Assembly (NCBI RefSeq): GCF_002209535.1
Contig: NZ_NJIG01000007.1
Location: forward strand, 62,001 to 126,000
Length of the DNA: 64,000 nt
Source of the DNA: Achromobacter marplatensis
GTDB taxonomy: Bacteria > Pseudomonadota > Gammaproteobacteria > Burkholderiales > Burkholderiaceae_B
Direction of reading: 5' to 3'
Part shown: one piece after another, positions 28,570 to 37,081 of the stretch
Numbering within the stretch: the stretch's first letter is position 1
Layout of the letters: each line of letters opens with the position of its first letter
Program-made: the position numbers and the translations under genes
The notes under the pieces: generated by a model
The model's input: only the letters and a program-made list of their open reading frames with translations
Database searches by the model: none
Told to the model about the DNA's origin: nothing

Positions 28570-29373
28570 ATGAGCATTCCCGCATTTGGCGTCGGCACGT
28601 TCCGCCTGCAAGGCCAGGTCGTCATCGATTCGGTGCGCAACGCGCTGGACATCGGCTACCGCGCCATCGACACCGCGCAGATCTACGAGAACGAAGCCGA
28701 GGTCGGCCAAGCCATCGCCGAGTCCGGCGTGGCCCGCGAAGACCTGTTCGTCACCACCAAGATCTGGGTGCCCAACTATGCCCAGGGCAAGCTCGTGCCC
28801 AGCCTGCAAGACAGCCTGGCCAAGCTGCGTACCGACTACGTCGACCTGACCCTGATTCACTGGCCGGCACCGGGCAATGGCGTGACCGTTGCGGAATTCA
28901 TGACCGCGCTGGGGCAAGCCAAGGCCCAGGGCCTGACCCGGCAGATCGGCATTTCCAATTTCCCCATCGCCGAAACCCGCGCCGCCATCGCCGCCGTGGG
29001 TCGCGACGCGATCGCCACCAACCAGATCGAACTCAGCCCTTACCTGCAGAACGCCGCGCTGACCGCCTTCCTGAAAGAGCAGGGCATCCACGTCACGTCC
29101 TACATGACGCTGGCCTACGGCAAGGTGCTGAAAGACCCCGTGATCAGCCAGATCGCCGAACGCCATGACGCCACGCCTGCGCAAGTCGCGCTGGCCTGGG
29201 CGCTGCAACTGGGCTATTCCGTGATCCCGTCGTCGACCAAACGCGAGAACCTGGCCAGCAACCTGCTTGCCCAGCAACTGCGGCTGACGGCGGATGACAT
29301 GGCCGCGATCGCCGCGCTGGAACGCAACGGCCGCGAAGTCAGCCCGGAAGGCCTGGCCGCCGCCTGGGACTAA
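28570..29373 (+). CDS. dkgB: 2,5-diketo-D-gluconate reductase B (aldo-keto reductase)
   Basis: 267-residue NADPH-dependent aldo-keto reductase, the same length as E. coli DkgB. It reduces 2,5-diketogluconate and reactive aldehydes such as methylglyoxal. The tetrad is visible: Asp and Tyr in DTAQIYENE, Lys in VTTKIW and His in LIHWPAP. The cofactor-binding C-terminus has [18 protein letters not shown] 28570 was chosen over ATG 28558 because GGAG at 28560-28563 is correctly spaced for it. It is the first gene of a plus-strand redox operon (monooxygenase 12 bp later, then Old Yellow Enzyme and SDR). Confidence 0.93.
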   Translation: MSIPAFGVGTFRLQGQVVIDSVRNALDIGYRAIDTAQIYENEAEVGQAIAESGVAREDLFVTTKIWVPNYAQGKLVPSLQDSLAKLRTDYVDLTLIHWPAPGNGVTVAEFMTALGQAKAQGLTRQIGISNFPIAETRAAIAAVGRDAIATNQIELSPYLQNAALTAFLKEQGIHVTSYMTLAYGKVLKDPVISQIAERHDATPAQVALAWALQLGYSVIPSSTKRENLASNLLAQQLRLTADDMAAIAALERNGREVSPEGLAAAWD

Positions 29374-29385
29374 GAGGAAATCGCC

Positions 29386-30354
29386 ATGACGACCGCATTG
29401 GACACCTTGACGGCGGGCGGCTTCAGCATCGGTCTTGAAGCCCCGCTGGACCATGACTGGACCCCCGCCGGCGAGGCGTCCCGGCGGCAGTCTGGCCGCC
29501 TGCCCGGCGAGCCGGATCTGCAGCAGCATGCGGATCTGGCGCGCCTGGCCGACCAGCTGGGCTTTCGCGCGCTGTGGGTGCGCGATGTGCCCGTGTACGA
29601 CCCCAACTTCGGCGATGCCGCCCAGGTCTTCGAAATCTTCAGCTACCTGGGGTATTTGGCAGGCATCACGCGCGACATCCTGCTGGGCACGGCGGCCGTG
29701 GTGCTGCCGCTGCGCGAACCGTTGCTGACGCTCAAGTCTGCCTCCACCCTCCAGCACCTGAGCGGCAACCGCCTGCTGCTGGGGGTAGCCAGCGGCGACC
29801 GTCCGGTGGAGTACCCGCTGTTCGGCCGCGACTTCGCGTCGCGCGGCGCGGCGTTCCGCGAGCAGATCGCCTTGCTGCGCGACAACGCGCGCGCACAATT
29901 GCCGCCCGGCCTGGCCATGCTGCCCCGCCCGCCGTCCCCGCTGCCGCTGCTGGTGGCCGGGCTGGCGCAACAGACGCCGGACTGGATCGGCGCCCACCTG
30001 GACGGCTGCCTGGCGTACCCCGGCGCGCCGGACGACCATCTGCACCGCGCCGCGGCCTGGCGCCGCGTGGCCGGCGACAAGCCCTACATCAGCTTCATCC
30101 ATCTGGACCTCGTTGAGGACGCCAACGCGCCGCTGCGCCGGTTCCGTTTCGGCGCACAGGCCGGCCGCCGCGCATTGATCGAAGAACTACGCGCGCTGCA
30201 TGCCTCGGGCGTGCACCACATTGGCCTGCACCTGCGCCGCAACACCCGGCCGCTCGCCGAAACGCTGCGCGAAATCGCAGAAGAAGTCCTGCCCCATTTC
30301 CGTACCGAATCCCCCGAAGAGAGCCTCCATGAAGACACGCGATCCCTTGTTTGA
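29386..30354 (+). CDS. Luciferase-like flavin-dependent oxidoreductase (LLM class)
   Basis: 322-residue TIM-barrel flavin enzyme of the bacterial-luciferase group. It has the ADQLGFRALWVRDVPVYDP opening and the STLQHLSGNRLLLGVASGDRP segment typical of F420/FMN monooxygenases. A GAGGAA Shine-Dalgarno lies just before ATG 29386. Its 3' end overlaps the next gene by 26 bp, which indicates coupled translation. The substrate is not known. Its place among dkgB, an OYE and an SDR suggests handling of electrophilic carbonyl compounds. Confidence 0.87.
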   Translation: MTTALDTLTAGGFSIGLEAPLDHDWTPAGEASRRQSGRLPGEPDLQQHADLARLADQLGFRALWVRDVPVYDPNFGDAAQVFEIFSYLGYLAGITRDILLGTAAVVLPLREPLLTLKSASTLQHLSGNRLLLGVASGDRPVEYPLFGRDFASRGAAFREQIALLRDNARAQLPPGLAMLPRPPSPLPLLVAGLAQQTPDWIGAHLDGCLAYPGAPDDHLHRAAAWRRVAGDKPYISFIHLDLVEDANAPLRRFRFGAQAGRRALIEELRALHASGVHHIGLHLRRNTRPLAETLREIAEEVLPHFRTESPEESLHEDTRSLV

Positions 30355-31453
30355 GCCGCTGACGTTGGGTGGCCTGACGCTACCCAACCGCGTCGTGATG
30401 CCGCCTATGACGCGCTCGCGCGCCACCCAGCCGGGCGACGAAGCCAACGCGCTGATGGCGCACTACTACGCCCAGCGCGCCGGCGCCGGGCTGATCGTCA
30501 GCGAAGGCACCTATATCTCGCCCATGGGCAAGGGTTATGCGGGCACGCCGGGTCTTTGCACCCCGGCGCAGGTGGCCGGCTGGCGCTGCGTGACCGACGC
30601 TGTGCATGCCGCCGGCGGCCGCATCTTCGCGCAGCTGTGGCACGTGGGGCGCCTGAGCCACACCAGCCTGCTGGGCGGCCGCGCGCCCGTGTCCTCGTCC
30701 GCAATCCAGGCCGATGGCGTCAACGTCTTCGTCGAGAACGCCGATGGCAGCCCGAACTTTGTGCAGGCCTCCGTGCCGCGCGCGCTGTCCAAGGCCGAAA
30801 TCCGCGCCATCGTCGAGGAATACGCCCAAGCCGCGCGCAACGCCATCGTTGCCGGTTTCGACGGCGTGGAACTGCATGCCGCCAACGGCTACCTGGTCAA
30901 CCAGTTCCTGGATTCGCACGCCAATGCGCGCACTGACGAGTACGGCGGTTCGCTGGAGAACCGCATCCGGTTCCTGGACGAGGTGGCGCGCGCCCTGATC
31001 GACGCCGTGGGCGATCCGTCCCGCGTCGGCATCCGGCTGGCGCCGCTGACCACCCTGAACGGCTGCGTGGATGCCGACCCGGTGGCCACCTATACGGCCG
31101 CGGCAAAGCGCCTGGGCGAGATCGGCGTGGGCTACATCCACATCGCCGAGGCCGACTGGGACGATGCGCCGGACATGCCGGCGGCCTTCAAGCAGGCACT
31201 GCGCCGCGCTTACCCCGGCGTGCTGATTTACGCCGGCAAGTACACCGCCCTGCGTGCCCGCGATGCGCTGCAAGCAGGCTGGGCAGATCTGATCGCGTTT
31301 GGCCGACCTTTCGTGGCCAACCCCGATCTGCCGGAACGGCTGCGCAACGACGAACCGCTGGCCGAGCATGACCGCGCGACCCTCTTCGGCGGCGACGCCC
31401 GGGGGCTGACTGACTATCCGGCCTACCCGCACAACCAGGAGCAACCCTCATGA
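30329..31453 (+). CDS. Old Yellow Enzyme family NADH:flavin oxidoreductase (NemA-like)
   Basis: 374-residue FMN enzyme that reduces activated alkenes such as N-ethylmaleimide, enals and nitro compounds. Family motifs in order: LPNRVVMPPMTRSRA at the N-terminus, IFAQLWHVGRLSH, the HAANGYLVNQFLD region with the proton-donor/flavin residues, RTDEYGGSLENRIRF, and the late IAFGRPFVANPDLPERL. ATG 30329 overlaps the LLM gene by 26 bp. Its stop overlaps the next ATG (31450) by 4 bp. All family landmarks are intact. Confidence 0.92.
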   Translation: MKTRDPLFEPLTLGGLTLPNRVVMPPMTRSRATQPGDEANALMAHYYAQRAGAGLIVSEGTYISPMGKGYAGTPGLCTPAQVAGWRCVTDAVHAAGGRIFAQLWHVGRLSHTSLLGGRAPVSSSAIQADGVNVFVENADGSPNFVQASVPRALSKAEIRAIVEEYAQAARNAIVAGFDGVELHAANGYLVNQFLDSHANARTDEYGGSLENRIRFLDEVARALIDAVGDPSRVGIRLAPLTTLNGCVDADPVATYTAAAKRLGEIGVGYIHIAEADWDDAPDMPAAFKQALRRAYPGVLIYAGKYTALRARDALQAGWADLIAFGRPFVANPDLPERLRNDEPLAEHDRATLFGGDARGLTDYPAYPHNQEQPS

Positions 31454-32343
31454 ATATCTTCATCACTGGCGCCAGCGGCTTCATCGGCGGCGCGGTCGCG
31501 GCCACGCTGGCAAAGGCCGGCCACGCGGTCAGGGGACTGATCCGCGATCCGTCGCGCGCGGACGAGCTACACGCCTTCGGCATCGAACCCGTTGTTGGCA
31601 CGCTGGACGATTCGGCGCTGCTGCAGGAAGAATCCCGTGCGGCCGATGCCGTCATCAATGCCGCCGACAGCGACCACGGCGGCGCGGTCGACGCCATGCT
31701 TGAAGCGTTGCGCGGCAGCGGCAAGCGCTTTATCCACACCAGCGGCTCCAGCCTGGTCGCCGACAACGCCTTGGGCGAACCCTCAGAGGCGCGCTTTGAC
31801 GAGACCACACCCATCACGCCGGTCCCGGAAAAGGCGGCCCGCATCGCGATCAACGACCGCATCCTGGCCGCAGCACCCGGCGTGCACGGCGTGGTGCTGT
31901 GCCATAGCCTGATCTACGGCAACGCGCTGGGACCGCGCGCGCAAAGCGTGCAGATCCCGCCGCTGGTCGCGCAGGCGCAAGCCAGCGGCATCGCGCGTCA
32001 CGTGGGCCGTGGCCTGAACCGCTGGTCGAACGTGCATATCGCAGACGTTGCGGCGCTCTATGTCTTGGCGCTGTCTGAGGCGCCGGCCGGCAGTTTCTAC
32101 TTTGTCGAGAACGGCGAGGCGTCGTTCAGCGACCTCGTCGGCGCCATCGCCGACCGGCTTGGCCTGGGCGCGGCACAGCCCTGGCCTGCCGCCGACGCGA
32201 TCGCGTGCTGGGGCAAAGACCTGGGCGCCTACGCCCTGGGTTCCAACAGCCGCGTCAGCGCCGACAAGGCGCGCAAGGAACTGGGCTGGGCGCCGCAGCA
32301 CGCCAGCGTACTCGACTGGATCGAGTGCGAGATGCGGCTCTGA
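31450..32343 (+). CDS. Atypical NAD(P)-dependent epimerase/SDR-like protein
   Basis: 297 residues. The Rossmann motif TGASGFIGGAVA is at the N-terminus, an HTSGSSL segment marks the active-site strand, and the C-terminal substrate domain ends in LGWAPQHASVLDWIECE, as in extended SDRs. I see no YxxxK active-site pair, so it is an atypical SDR that may bind rather than reduce, or may use another residue. It is translationally coupled (ATGA) to the Old Yellow Enzyme gene and is the last gene of the redox operon. Confidence 0.85.
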   Translation: MNIFITGASGFIGGAVAATLAKAGHAVRGLIRDPSRADELHAFGIEPVVGTLDDSALLQEESRAADAVINAADSDHGGAVDAMLEALRGSGKRFIHTSGSSLVADNALGEPSEARFDETTPITPVPEKAARIAINDRILAAAPGVHGVVLCHSLIYGNALGPRAQSVQIPPLVAQAQASGIARHVGRGLNRWSNVHIADVAALYVLALSEAPAGSFYFVENGEASFSDLVGAIADRLGLGAAQPWPAADAIACWGKDLGAYALGSNSRVSADKARKELGWAPQHASVLDWIECEMRL

Positions 32344-32432
32344 GCCGCCCTCGGACCGTCTGTAAACGGGGCCGGACCATTCCGCCCCCGTCTGTCTGCG
32401 TACACGACGCCAACCGGCCCAATCACGTTTCG

Positions 32433-32466
32433 TTGACAATCTCCTGCATACACTGCCTGCTATAAG
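32433..32466 (+). promoter_or_regulatory. Possible promoter of the ClC-ydeP pair
   Basis: A consensus -35 box TTGACA (32433-32438) is followed by TGCTATAAG, giving -10 candidates TGCTAT (spacing 19) or TATAAG (spacing 22). Both spacings are longer than ideal, so this is a weak call. It lies about 50 bp before the channel gene. Confidence 0.3.
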
Positions 32467-32511
32467 ACGCCTGCAAGCCTTTGCCGGCGCGGGCCGGACA
32501 GGAGTGGTCGA

Positions 32512-33822
32512 GTGATGAATGAGGGTTCGGCGGACGATCCGCCACGATGGCGTGCGAGATTGTTTATTGCGGTCCTGCTGACCGGCCTCGTGGCCGGCCT
32601 GGGCGGCATGTTGCTGGGCATGCTGCTGCACGCGGTGCAGCACCTGGCCTACGGCTACAGCCTGGATCGCATCGTCAGCCACGAGTCCTTTCTGGAGGGC
32701 GTCGAAGCCGCTGATGGCAAGCGGCGCCTGCTGGTGCTGATCGTGTGCGGGTTGATCGCTGGCATTGGCTGGTGGCTGATCTACCGCTACGGGCGCCCGC
32801 TGGTCAGCGTGACCGAGGCCGTGCGGGATCCCGCTGCCCGCATGCCCGCCAAGACGACGTTGGCGCACGCGACCCTGCAGATCGTCACCGTAGCGCTGGG
32901 CTCGCCACTGGGCCGCGAAGTCGCGCCCCGCGAAGTGGGCGCGCTGGCGGCCAGCCGGCTGTCGACGCTGCTGTGCCTGCCGCCCGATCAGCATCCCCTG
33001 ATTGTGGCCTGCGGCGCGGGCGCGGGCCTGGCCGCCGTCTACAACGTGCCGCTGGGCGCCGCGCTCTTCGTGCTGGAAGTGCTGCTCGGCACTTTCGCGT
33101 GGCCCGCCGCCACCGCCGCGCTGGCTGCCAGCTGCATTGGCGCCGTCGTGGCCTGGATCGGCCTGGGCGACGAGATCCAGTACGCCCTGCCCGCCATAAC
33201 GGTCAACGCGGGGCTTATCGCTTGGTCGGTGCTGGCGGGCCCGGTATTCGGCCTTGCGGCCTATGGCTTCGTCCGGCTGACGTCGGCCGCCCGGCGCCAT
33301 GCCGCGCGCGGCTGGCGCCTGCCCGTGGCGGCGCTCATCAACTTCACCCTAATCGGCTGCCTGGCCATCGCGCTGCCGGCGCTGCTGGGCAACGGCAAGG
33401 GCGCCGCCCAATTGGGCTTCAGCAATGAACTGACCATCGGGATGGCGGCCACGCTGCTGGTATTGAAAGTCGCCATCACCAGCAGCTCGCTGCGCGCCGG
33501 GGCCTCGGGCGGGCTGCTGACGCCGGGCATCGCCATCGGCGCGCTGCTGGCCGTCGTCCTGGGCGGGCTGTGGAGCCTGGCCTGGCCGGGCGCGCCGCTC
33601 GGCGCCTACGCCGTCGTCGGTGCGGCGGCGTTCCTCGCGTCCTCCATGAGCATGCCGCTGACGGCCATCGTGCTGATCGCCGAATTCACGCGTGTCGATC
33701 AGGGTTTTCTGGTGCCGATCATCCTGGCTGTGGCAGGCTCTACGGCAGCGCACCATTTTTTATCGTCCCGCGCCGCCCGATCCCCGGCGGCCGCCCAGCG
33801 GACAACGCGCAGCACCCCTTAA
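32512..33822 (+). CDS. ClC-family chloride channel or H+/Cl- antiporter
   Basis: 436-residue inner-membrane protein with many hydrophobic segments. The ClC signatures are present in modified form: GSPLGREVAPRE corresponds to the G(K/R)EGP motif and keeps the gating Glu, YNVPLGAALFVLEVLLG matches the NAPLAG.LF..E helix, and ASGGLLTPGIAIGA corresponds to the GxFxP region. The first selectivity motif GSGIP is not recognisable. Start: GTG 32512 or ATG 32515, both served by AGGAG at 32500-32504. The stop is 10 bp before the YdeP-type gene, so the two are one transcript. ClC antiporters support acid tolerance in enteric bacteria. Confidence 0.87.
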   Translation: MMNEGSADDPPRWRARLFIAVLLTGLVAGLGGMLLGMLLHAVQHLAYGYSLDRIVSHESFLEGVEAADGKRRLLVLIVCGLIAGIGWWLIYRYGRPLVSVTEAVRDPAARMPAKTTLAHATLQIVTVALGSPLGREVAPREVGALAASRLSTLLCLPPDQHPLIVACGAGAGLAAVYNVPLGAALFVLEVLLGTFAWPAATAALAASCIGAVVAWIGLGDEIQYALPAITVNAGLIAWSVLAGPVFGLAAYGFVRLTSAARRHAARGWRLPVAALINFTLIGCLAIALPALLGNGKGAAQLGFSNELTIGMAATLLVLKVAITSSSLRAGASGGLLTPGIAIGALLAVVLGGLWSLAWPGAPLGAYAVVGAAAFLASSMSMPLTAIVLIAEFTRVDQGFLVPIILAVAGSTAAHHFLSSRAARSPAAAQRTTRSTP

Positions 33823-33832
33823 GAGATTAATC

Positions 33833-36100
33833 ATGAAATCACGCAACCTGACCGGTATCCATCGTTACGACGCGCCCGCAGGCGGCTGGGGCGCGCTCAA
33901 GGCGACCGCCCAGGCGGTGGCCGACCAGATGCGCCTGGCCGAAGCGCCCGTGCTGCTGTTGCGCACCAACAAGCCCGACGGCTTCGATTGCCCCGGCTGC
34001 GCGTGGCCCGACAAGGCCCACACGTCCACCTTCCAGTTCTGTGAGAACGGCGCGAAAGCGGTCACGTGGGAAGCCACCAAAAAGCGCGTCACGCCGGAAT
34101 TCTTCGCCGCGCATACGGTGACCGAGTTGCAGACCTGGTCGGACCACGACCTGGAAGACGCCGGCCGCCTGACGCACCCGCTGATCTACGACGCCGCCAG
34201 CGACACCTACCGGCCCATCGAATGGGACGCCGCGTTCGCGCGCATCGGCAGCGCCATGGCCAGCGTGCCCGAACCCGACATGGTCGAGTTCTACACGTCG
34301 GGCCGCGCCTCGAACGAAGCGGCCTTCCTGTTCAGCCTGTACGCGCGCGAATTCGGCACCAACAACTTCCCGGACTGCTCGAACATGTGCCACGAGGCCA
34401 CGAGCGTCGGGTTGCCGCAGACGATCGGCATCGGCAAGGGCACGGTGTCGCTGGACGACTTCGACGCCTGCGACCTGATCATTTCGATGGGACACAACCC
34501 CGGCACCAACCATCCGCGCATGATGGGCACCTTGCACGAATGCGCGCGCCGCGGCGTGCCCATCATCGTGTTCAACCCCTTGCGCGAACGGGCGCTCGAG
34601 CGTTTCGCCGACCCGCAGAACGCCATTGAAATGGGCACCCTGGGTTCCACGCGCATCGCGTCCACCTATTACCAGGTGAGGGTCGGCGGCGACGCGGCCG
34701 CGCTCAAAGGCATCATGAAAGCGCTGCTGGCGGCCGACCGCCGCGCGCCCGGCGCCATTGACCACGCGTTCATCGCCGAACACACGAACGGCTTTGACGC
34801 CTACATCGAAGACCTGGACAACACCGCATGGGCCGACATCGAACAGGCCTGCGGCCTGACGCAGGCCGACCTTGAACAGGTTGCCGCGGCCTACGCCAGG
34901 TCCAAGGCCGCCATCGTCACCTATGGCATGGGCATCACCCAACATGCGCGCGGCACGCAGAACGTGCAGCAGATCGCCGCGCTGCTGCTGATGCGCGGCA
35001 ATTTCGGCCGGCCCGGCGCCGGCATCTGCCCCCTGCGCGGGCACTCCAACGTGCAAGGCAACCGGACCGTCGGCATTACCGAGAAGATCGATCCGGTGAT
35101 GTTCGACAACATCGAAAAGACCTTCGGCTTCCGCCCGCCCGAACGCCACGGGCACGACGCGGTCGACGCCATGAAAGCGATGGTCAGCGGCTACACCCGC
35201 GTGCTGATCTGCCTGGGCGGCAACCTGGCGATGGCCTTGTCCGACACCGAGCAATGCGAAGCCGGCATGCGCCGGCTGGAACTTGCGGTGCACATGAACA
35301 CCAAGCTGAACCGGTCGCACCTGATGATCGGGCGCGACGCGATCATCCTGCCGGTGCTGGGCCGCACCGAAAGCGACGTCCAGGCCACCGGCGCCCAGTC
35401 GGTCACGGTGGAGGACTCCATGTCCATGGTGCATGCTTCGCGCGGCAAGCTGGCGCCGGCCTCCGAACACCTGCGCTCGGAGCCCGCCATCATCGCGGGC
35501 ATGGCCGCCGCCACGCTGCCCAACACGCGCGTCCAATGGCATTACCTGGTCGAAGACTACGGCCGCATCCGCGACCTGATCGAAAAGGTCTATCCCGATT
35601 TCCAGGGATACAACGAACGCATCCTGAAGCCGGGTGGTTTCCGCCTGCCCTTGCCGCCCACCGAACGCATCTGGAAAACGAAGTCGGGCAAGGCCGAATT
35701 CCTGCCCTTCAAGGGGTTGCAGGAAGACCCCGGCGCCGTCGAATCGGGCAGCCTGAAACTGACGACGCTGCGCAGCCACGACCAGTACAACACCACCATC
35801 TATGGCCTGGACGACCGCTACCGCGGCGTGTTCGGCCGGCGCGACGTGCTGTTCATGAATGCCGCCGACCTGGCGCGGCACGGCCTGGAGCATGGCGATG
35901 CGGTCGACATCAGCACCGGCCTGCCCGGCGAATCCCATCGCCGCCTGCGGCTCACCGCCATTGCCTACGACATCGCTCCTGGATCGGTCGGCGCGTACTA
36001 CCCCGAGGCCAACAATCTTTGCCCGCTGGACTATCAGGACAAGCAAAGCGGCACGCCCAGCTACAAGTCCATCCCGGTCGTGATCAGGAAGGCCGCCTAG
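33833..36100 (+). CDS. Molybdopterin oxidoreductase, FdhF/YdeP family
   Basis: 755-residue molybdenum-cofactor enzyme, close in length to E. coli YdeP. The N-terminus has YDAPAGGWGAL and FDCPGCAWPD with a further Cys in FQFCENG, typical of this branch. The molybdopterin domains contain MGHNPGTNHPRMM, LLLMRGNFGRPGAGICPLRGHSNVQG and a C-terminal dinucleotide-binding domain (AADLARHGLEHGDAVDI). No twin-arginine signal is present, so it is cytoplasmic. YdeP has been linked to acid resistance in E. coli; the substrate is not known. It is coupled to the ClC gene (10-bp gap). The frame is open upstream inside that gene, but ATG 33833 is the homologous start. Confidence 0.92.
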   Translation: MKSRNLTGIHRYDAPAGGWGALKATAQAVADQMRLAEAPVLLLRTNKPDGFDCPGCAWPDKAHTSTFQFCENGAKAVTWEATKKRVTPEFFAAHTVTELQTWSDHDLEDAGRLTHPLIYDAASDTYRPIEWDAAFARIGSAMASVPEPDMVEFYTSGRASNEAAFLFSLYAREFGTNNFPDCSNMCHEATSVGLPQTIGIGKGTVSLDDFDACDLIISMGHNPGTNHPRMMGTLHECARRGVPIIVFNPLRERALERFADPQNAIEMGTLGSTRIASTYYQVRVGGDAAALKGIMKALLAADRRAPGAIDHAFIAEHTNGFDAYIEDLDNTAWADIEQACGLTQADLEQVAAAYARSKAAIVTYGMGITQHARGTQNVQQIAALLLMRGNFGRPGAGICPLRGHSNVQGNRTVGITEKIDPVMFDNIEKTFGFRPPERHGHDAVDAMKAMVSGYTRVLICLGGNLAMALSDTEQCEAGMRRLELAVHMNTKLNRSHLMIGRDAIILPVLGRTESDVQATGAQSVTVEDSMSMVHASRGKLAPASEHLRSEPAIIAGMAAATLPNTRVQWHYLVEDYGRIRDLIEKVYPDFQGYNERILKPGGFRLPLPPTERIWKTKSGKAEFLPFKGLQEDPGAVESGSLKLTTLRSHDQYNTTIYGLDDRYRGVFGRRDVLFMNAADLARHGLEHGDAVDISTGLPGESHRRLRLTAIAYDIAPGSVGAYYPEANNLCPLDYQDKQSGTPSYKSIPVVIRKAA

Positions 36101-36107
36101 CGCGCGC

Positions 36108-36132
36108 GGAGCTCGGGGATTACCTGAGCTCC
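36108..36132. terminator. Bidirectional hairpin between convergent genes
   Basis: GGAGCTC (36108-36114) and GAGCTCC (36126-36132) form a 7-bp stem with G+C-rich extension and an 11-nt loop, located between the ydeP-type stop (36100) and the convergent gene. The right arm is inside the last codons of that gene. There is no T-tract, so termination may be weak. Confidence 0.5.
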
Positions 36133-36896
36133 AGCGTCGCCCCGATCACGCGCAAGGTCGGCATCAGTTGCCGCCAGGCGTCCTTGCCGATGGCGGCGGG
36201 GCGCTTGAGCTCGGCGGCGGCCGGGTCGTTCAGCAAATCGCCCTTGCAGGCGAAGACGATGCTGTTGGTCATGTCGTCGTCCACCACTTCGAACATCGCA
36301 GACCCGAAGGCCGCGCGCACGCGGTCCAGGTAGTCATGGTGCATCGGGTGATTGACGTGGAAGTTGATGACCAGGATGCCGTCATCGCGCAACGCCCGGT
36401 GGCAATCTGCATAGAACGCCTCGGAGCACAGCGCATCGGGAATGCCACCCACGCCGAAGCCGTCCAGGAAGATCACGTCGGCGTGGTCCGACAGGCCACG
36501 CAGATGCGCCGCCGCATCGGCCTGGATCACCGAAAATCGTGCATCGTCCTGCGGCACCATGAAGGTGTCGCGCAACGCGATGACCGCCGGATCGATCTCG
36601 ACCACTTCGATCGCCGCCCGGGGCAGATGCCGATAGCAGAACTTCGGCAGCGATCCGCCGCCCAGGCCCACCATCAGGATGCGGCCAGGCTCGGGGTTGA
36701 ACAGCACGAAGCCCATCATCATCCGCGTGTACTCCAGCTCCAGCGCATCGGGATTGAGCACGGACATGCTGCTCTGGATTTCCTTCTGCGTGAAATGCAG
36801 CGTGCGGCGGGTGCCGTGGTTCTGGACGAATGGCCTGTGGATGGCCGCCGGCGCGTCTGGGTGCTGGGCGTCGGCGGAATGCGAAGTATCGGACAT
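36120..36896 (-). CDS. Spermidine-synthase-like methyltransferase-fold protein
   Basis: 258 residues with the Rossmann-like fold of polyamine synthases. It has MVGLGGGSLPKFCYRHLP (nucleotide/SAM loop), VVEIDPAVI (acidic residue binding the cofactor), a VIQADAAAHL segment and FLDGFGVGGIPDALCSEAFY, which aligns with the active-site loop. The N-terminal beta domain of true spermidine synthases is reduced, so it may be a spermidine synthase-like protein of unknown substrate. ATG 36896 was preferred over the open frame to 36983. Divergent from the autotransporter gene. Confidence 0.82.
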   Translation of the reverse strand: MSDTSHSADAQHPDAPAAIHRPFVQNHGTRRTLHFTQKEIQSSMSVLNPDALELEYTRMMMGFVLFNPEPGRILMVGLGGGSLPKFCYRHLPRAAIEVVEIDPAVIALRDTFMVPQDDARFSVIQADAAAHLRGLSDHADVIFLDGFGVGGIPDALCSEAFYADCHRALRDDGILVINFHVNHPMHHDYLDRVRAAFGSAMFEVVDDDMTNSIVFACKGDLLNDPAAAELKRPAAIGKDAWRQLMPTLRVIGATLELR

Positions 36897-37081
36897 GGGC
36901 AGGGCGGGTAGAGAAAACAGGCACAAGATACCACCCGGTGCGGGGCAGGGGTCCAGCACGCGTGACAGGCGGCCGGCCGGCACTCGTCATACAGGATGGT
37001 TGATTCGTCATCTTGGCCTTGTCCGGCAAGCGCCGAACGGCGATTTTCTTATCTGCCCCGTTTCCACGTCGACGCGCCGCC

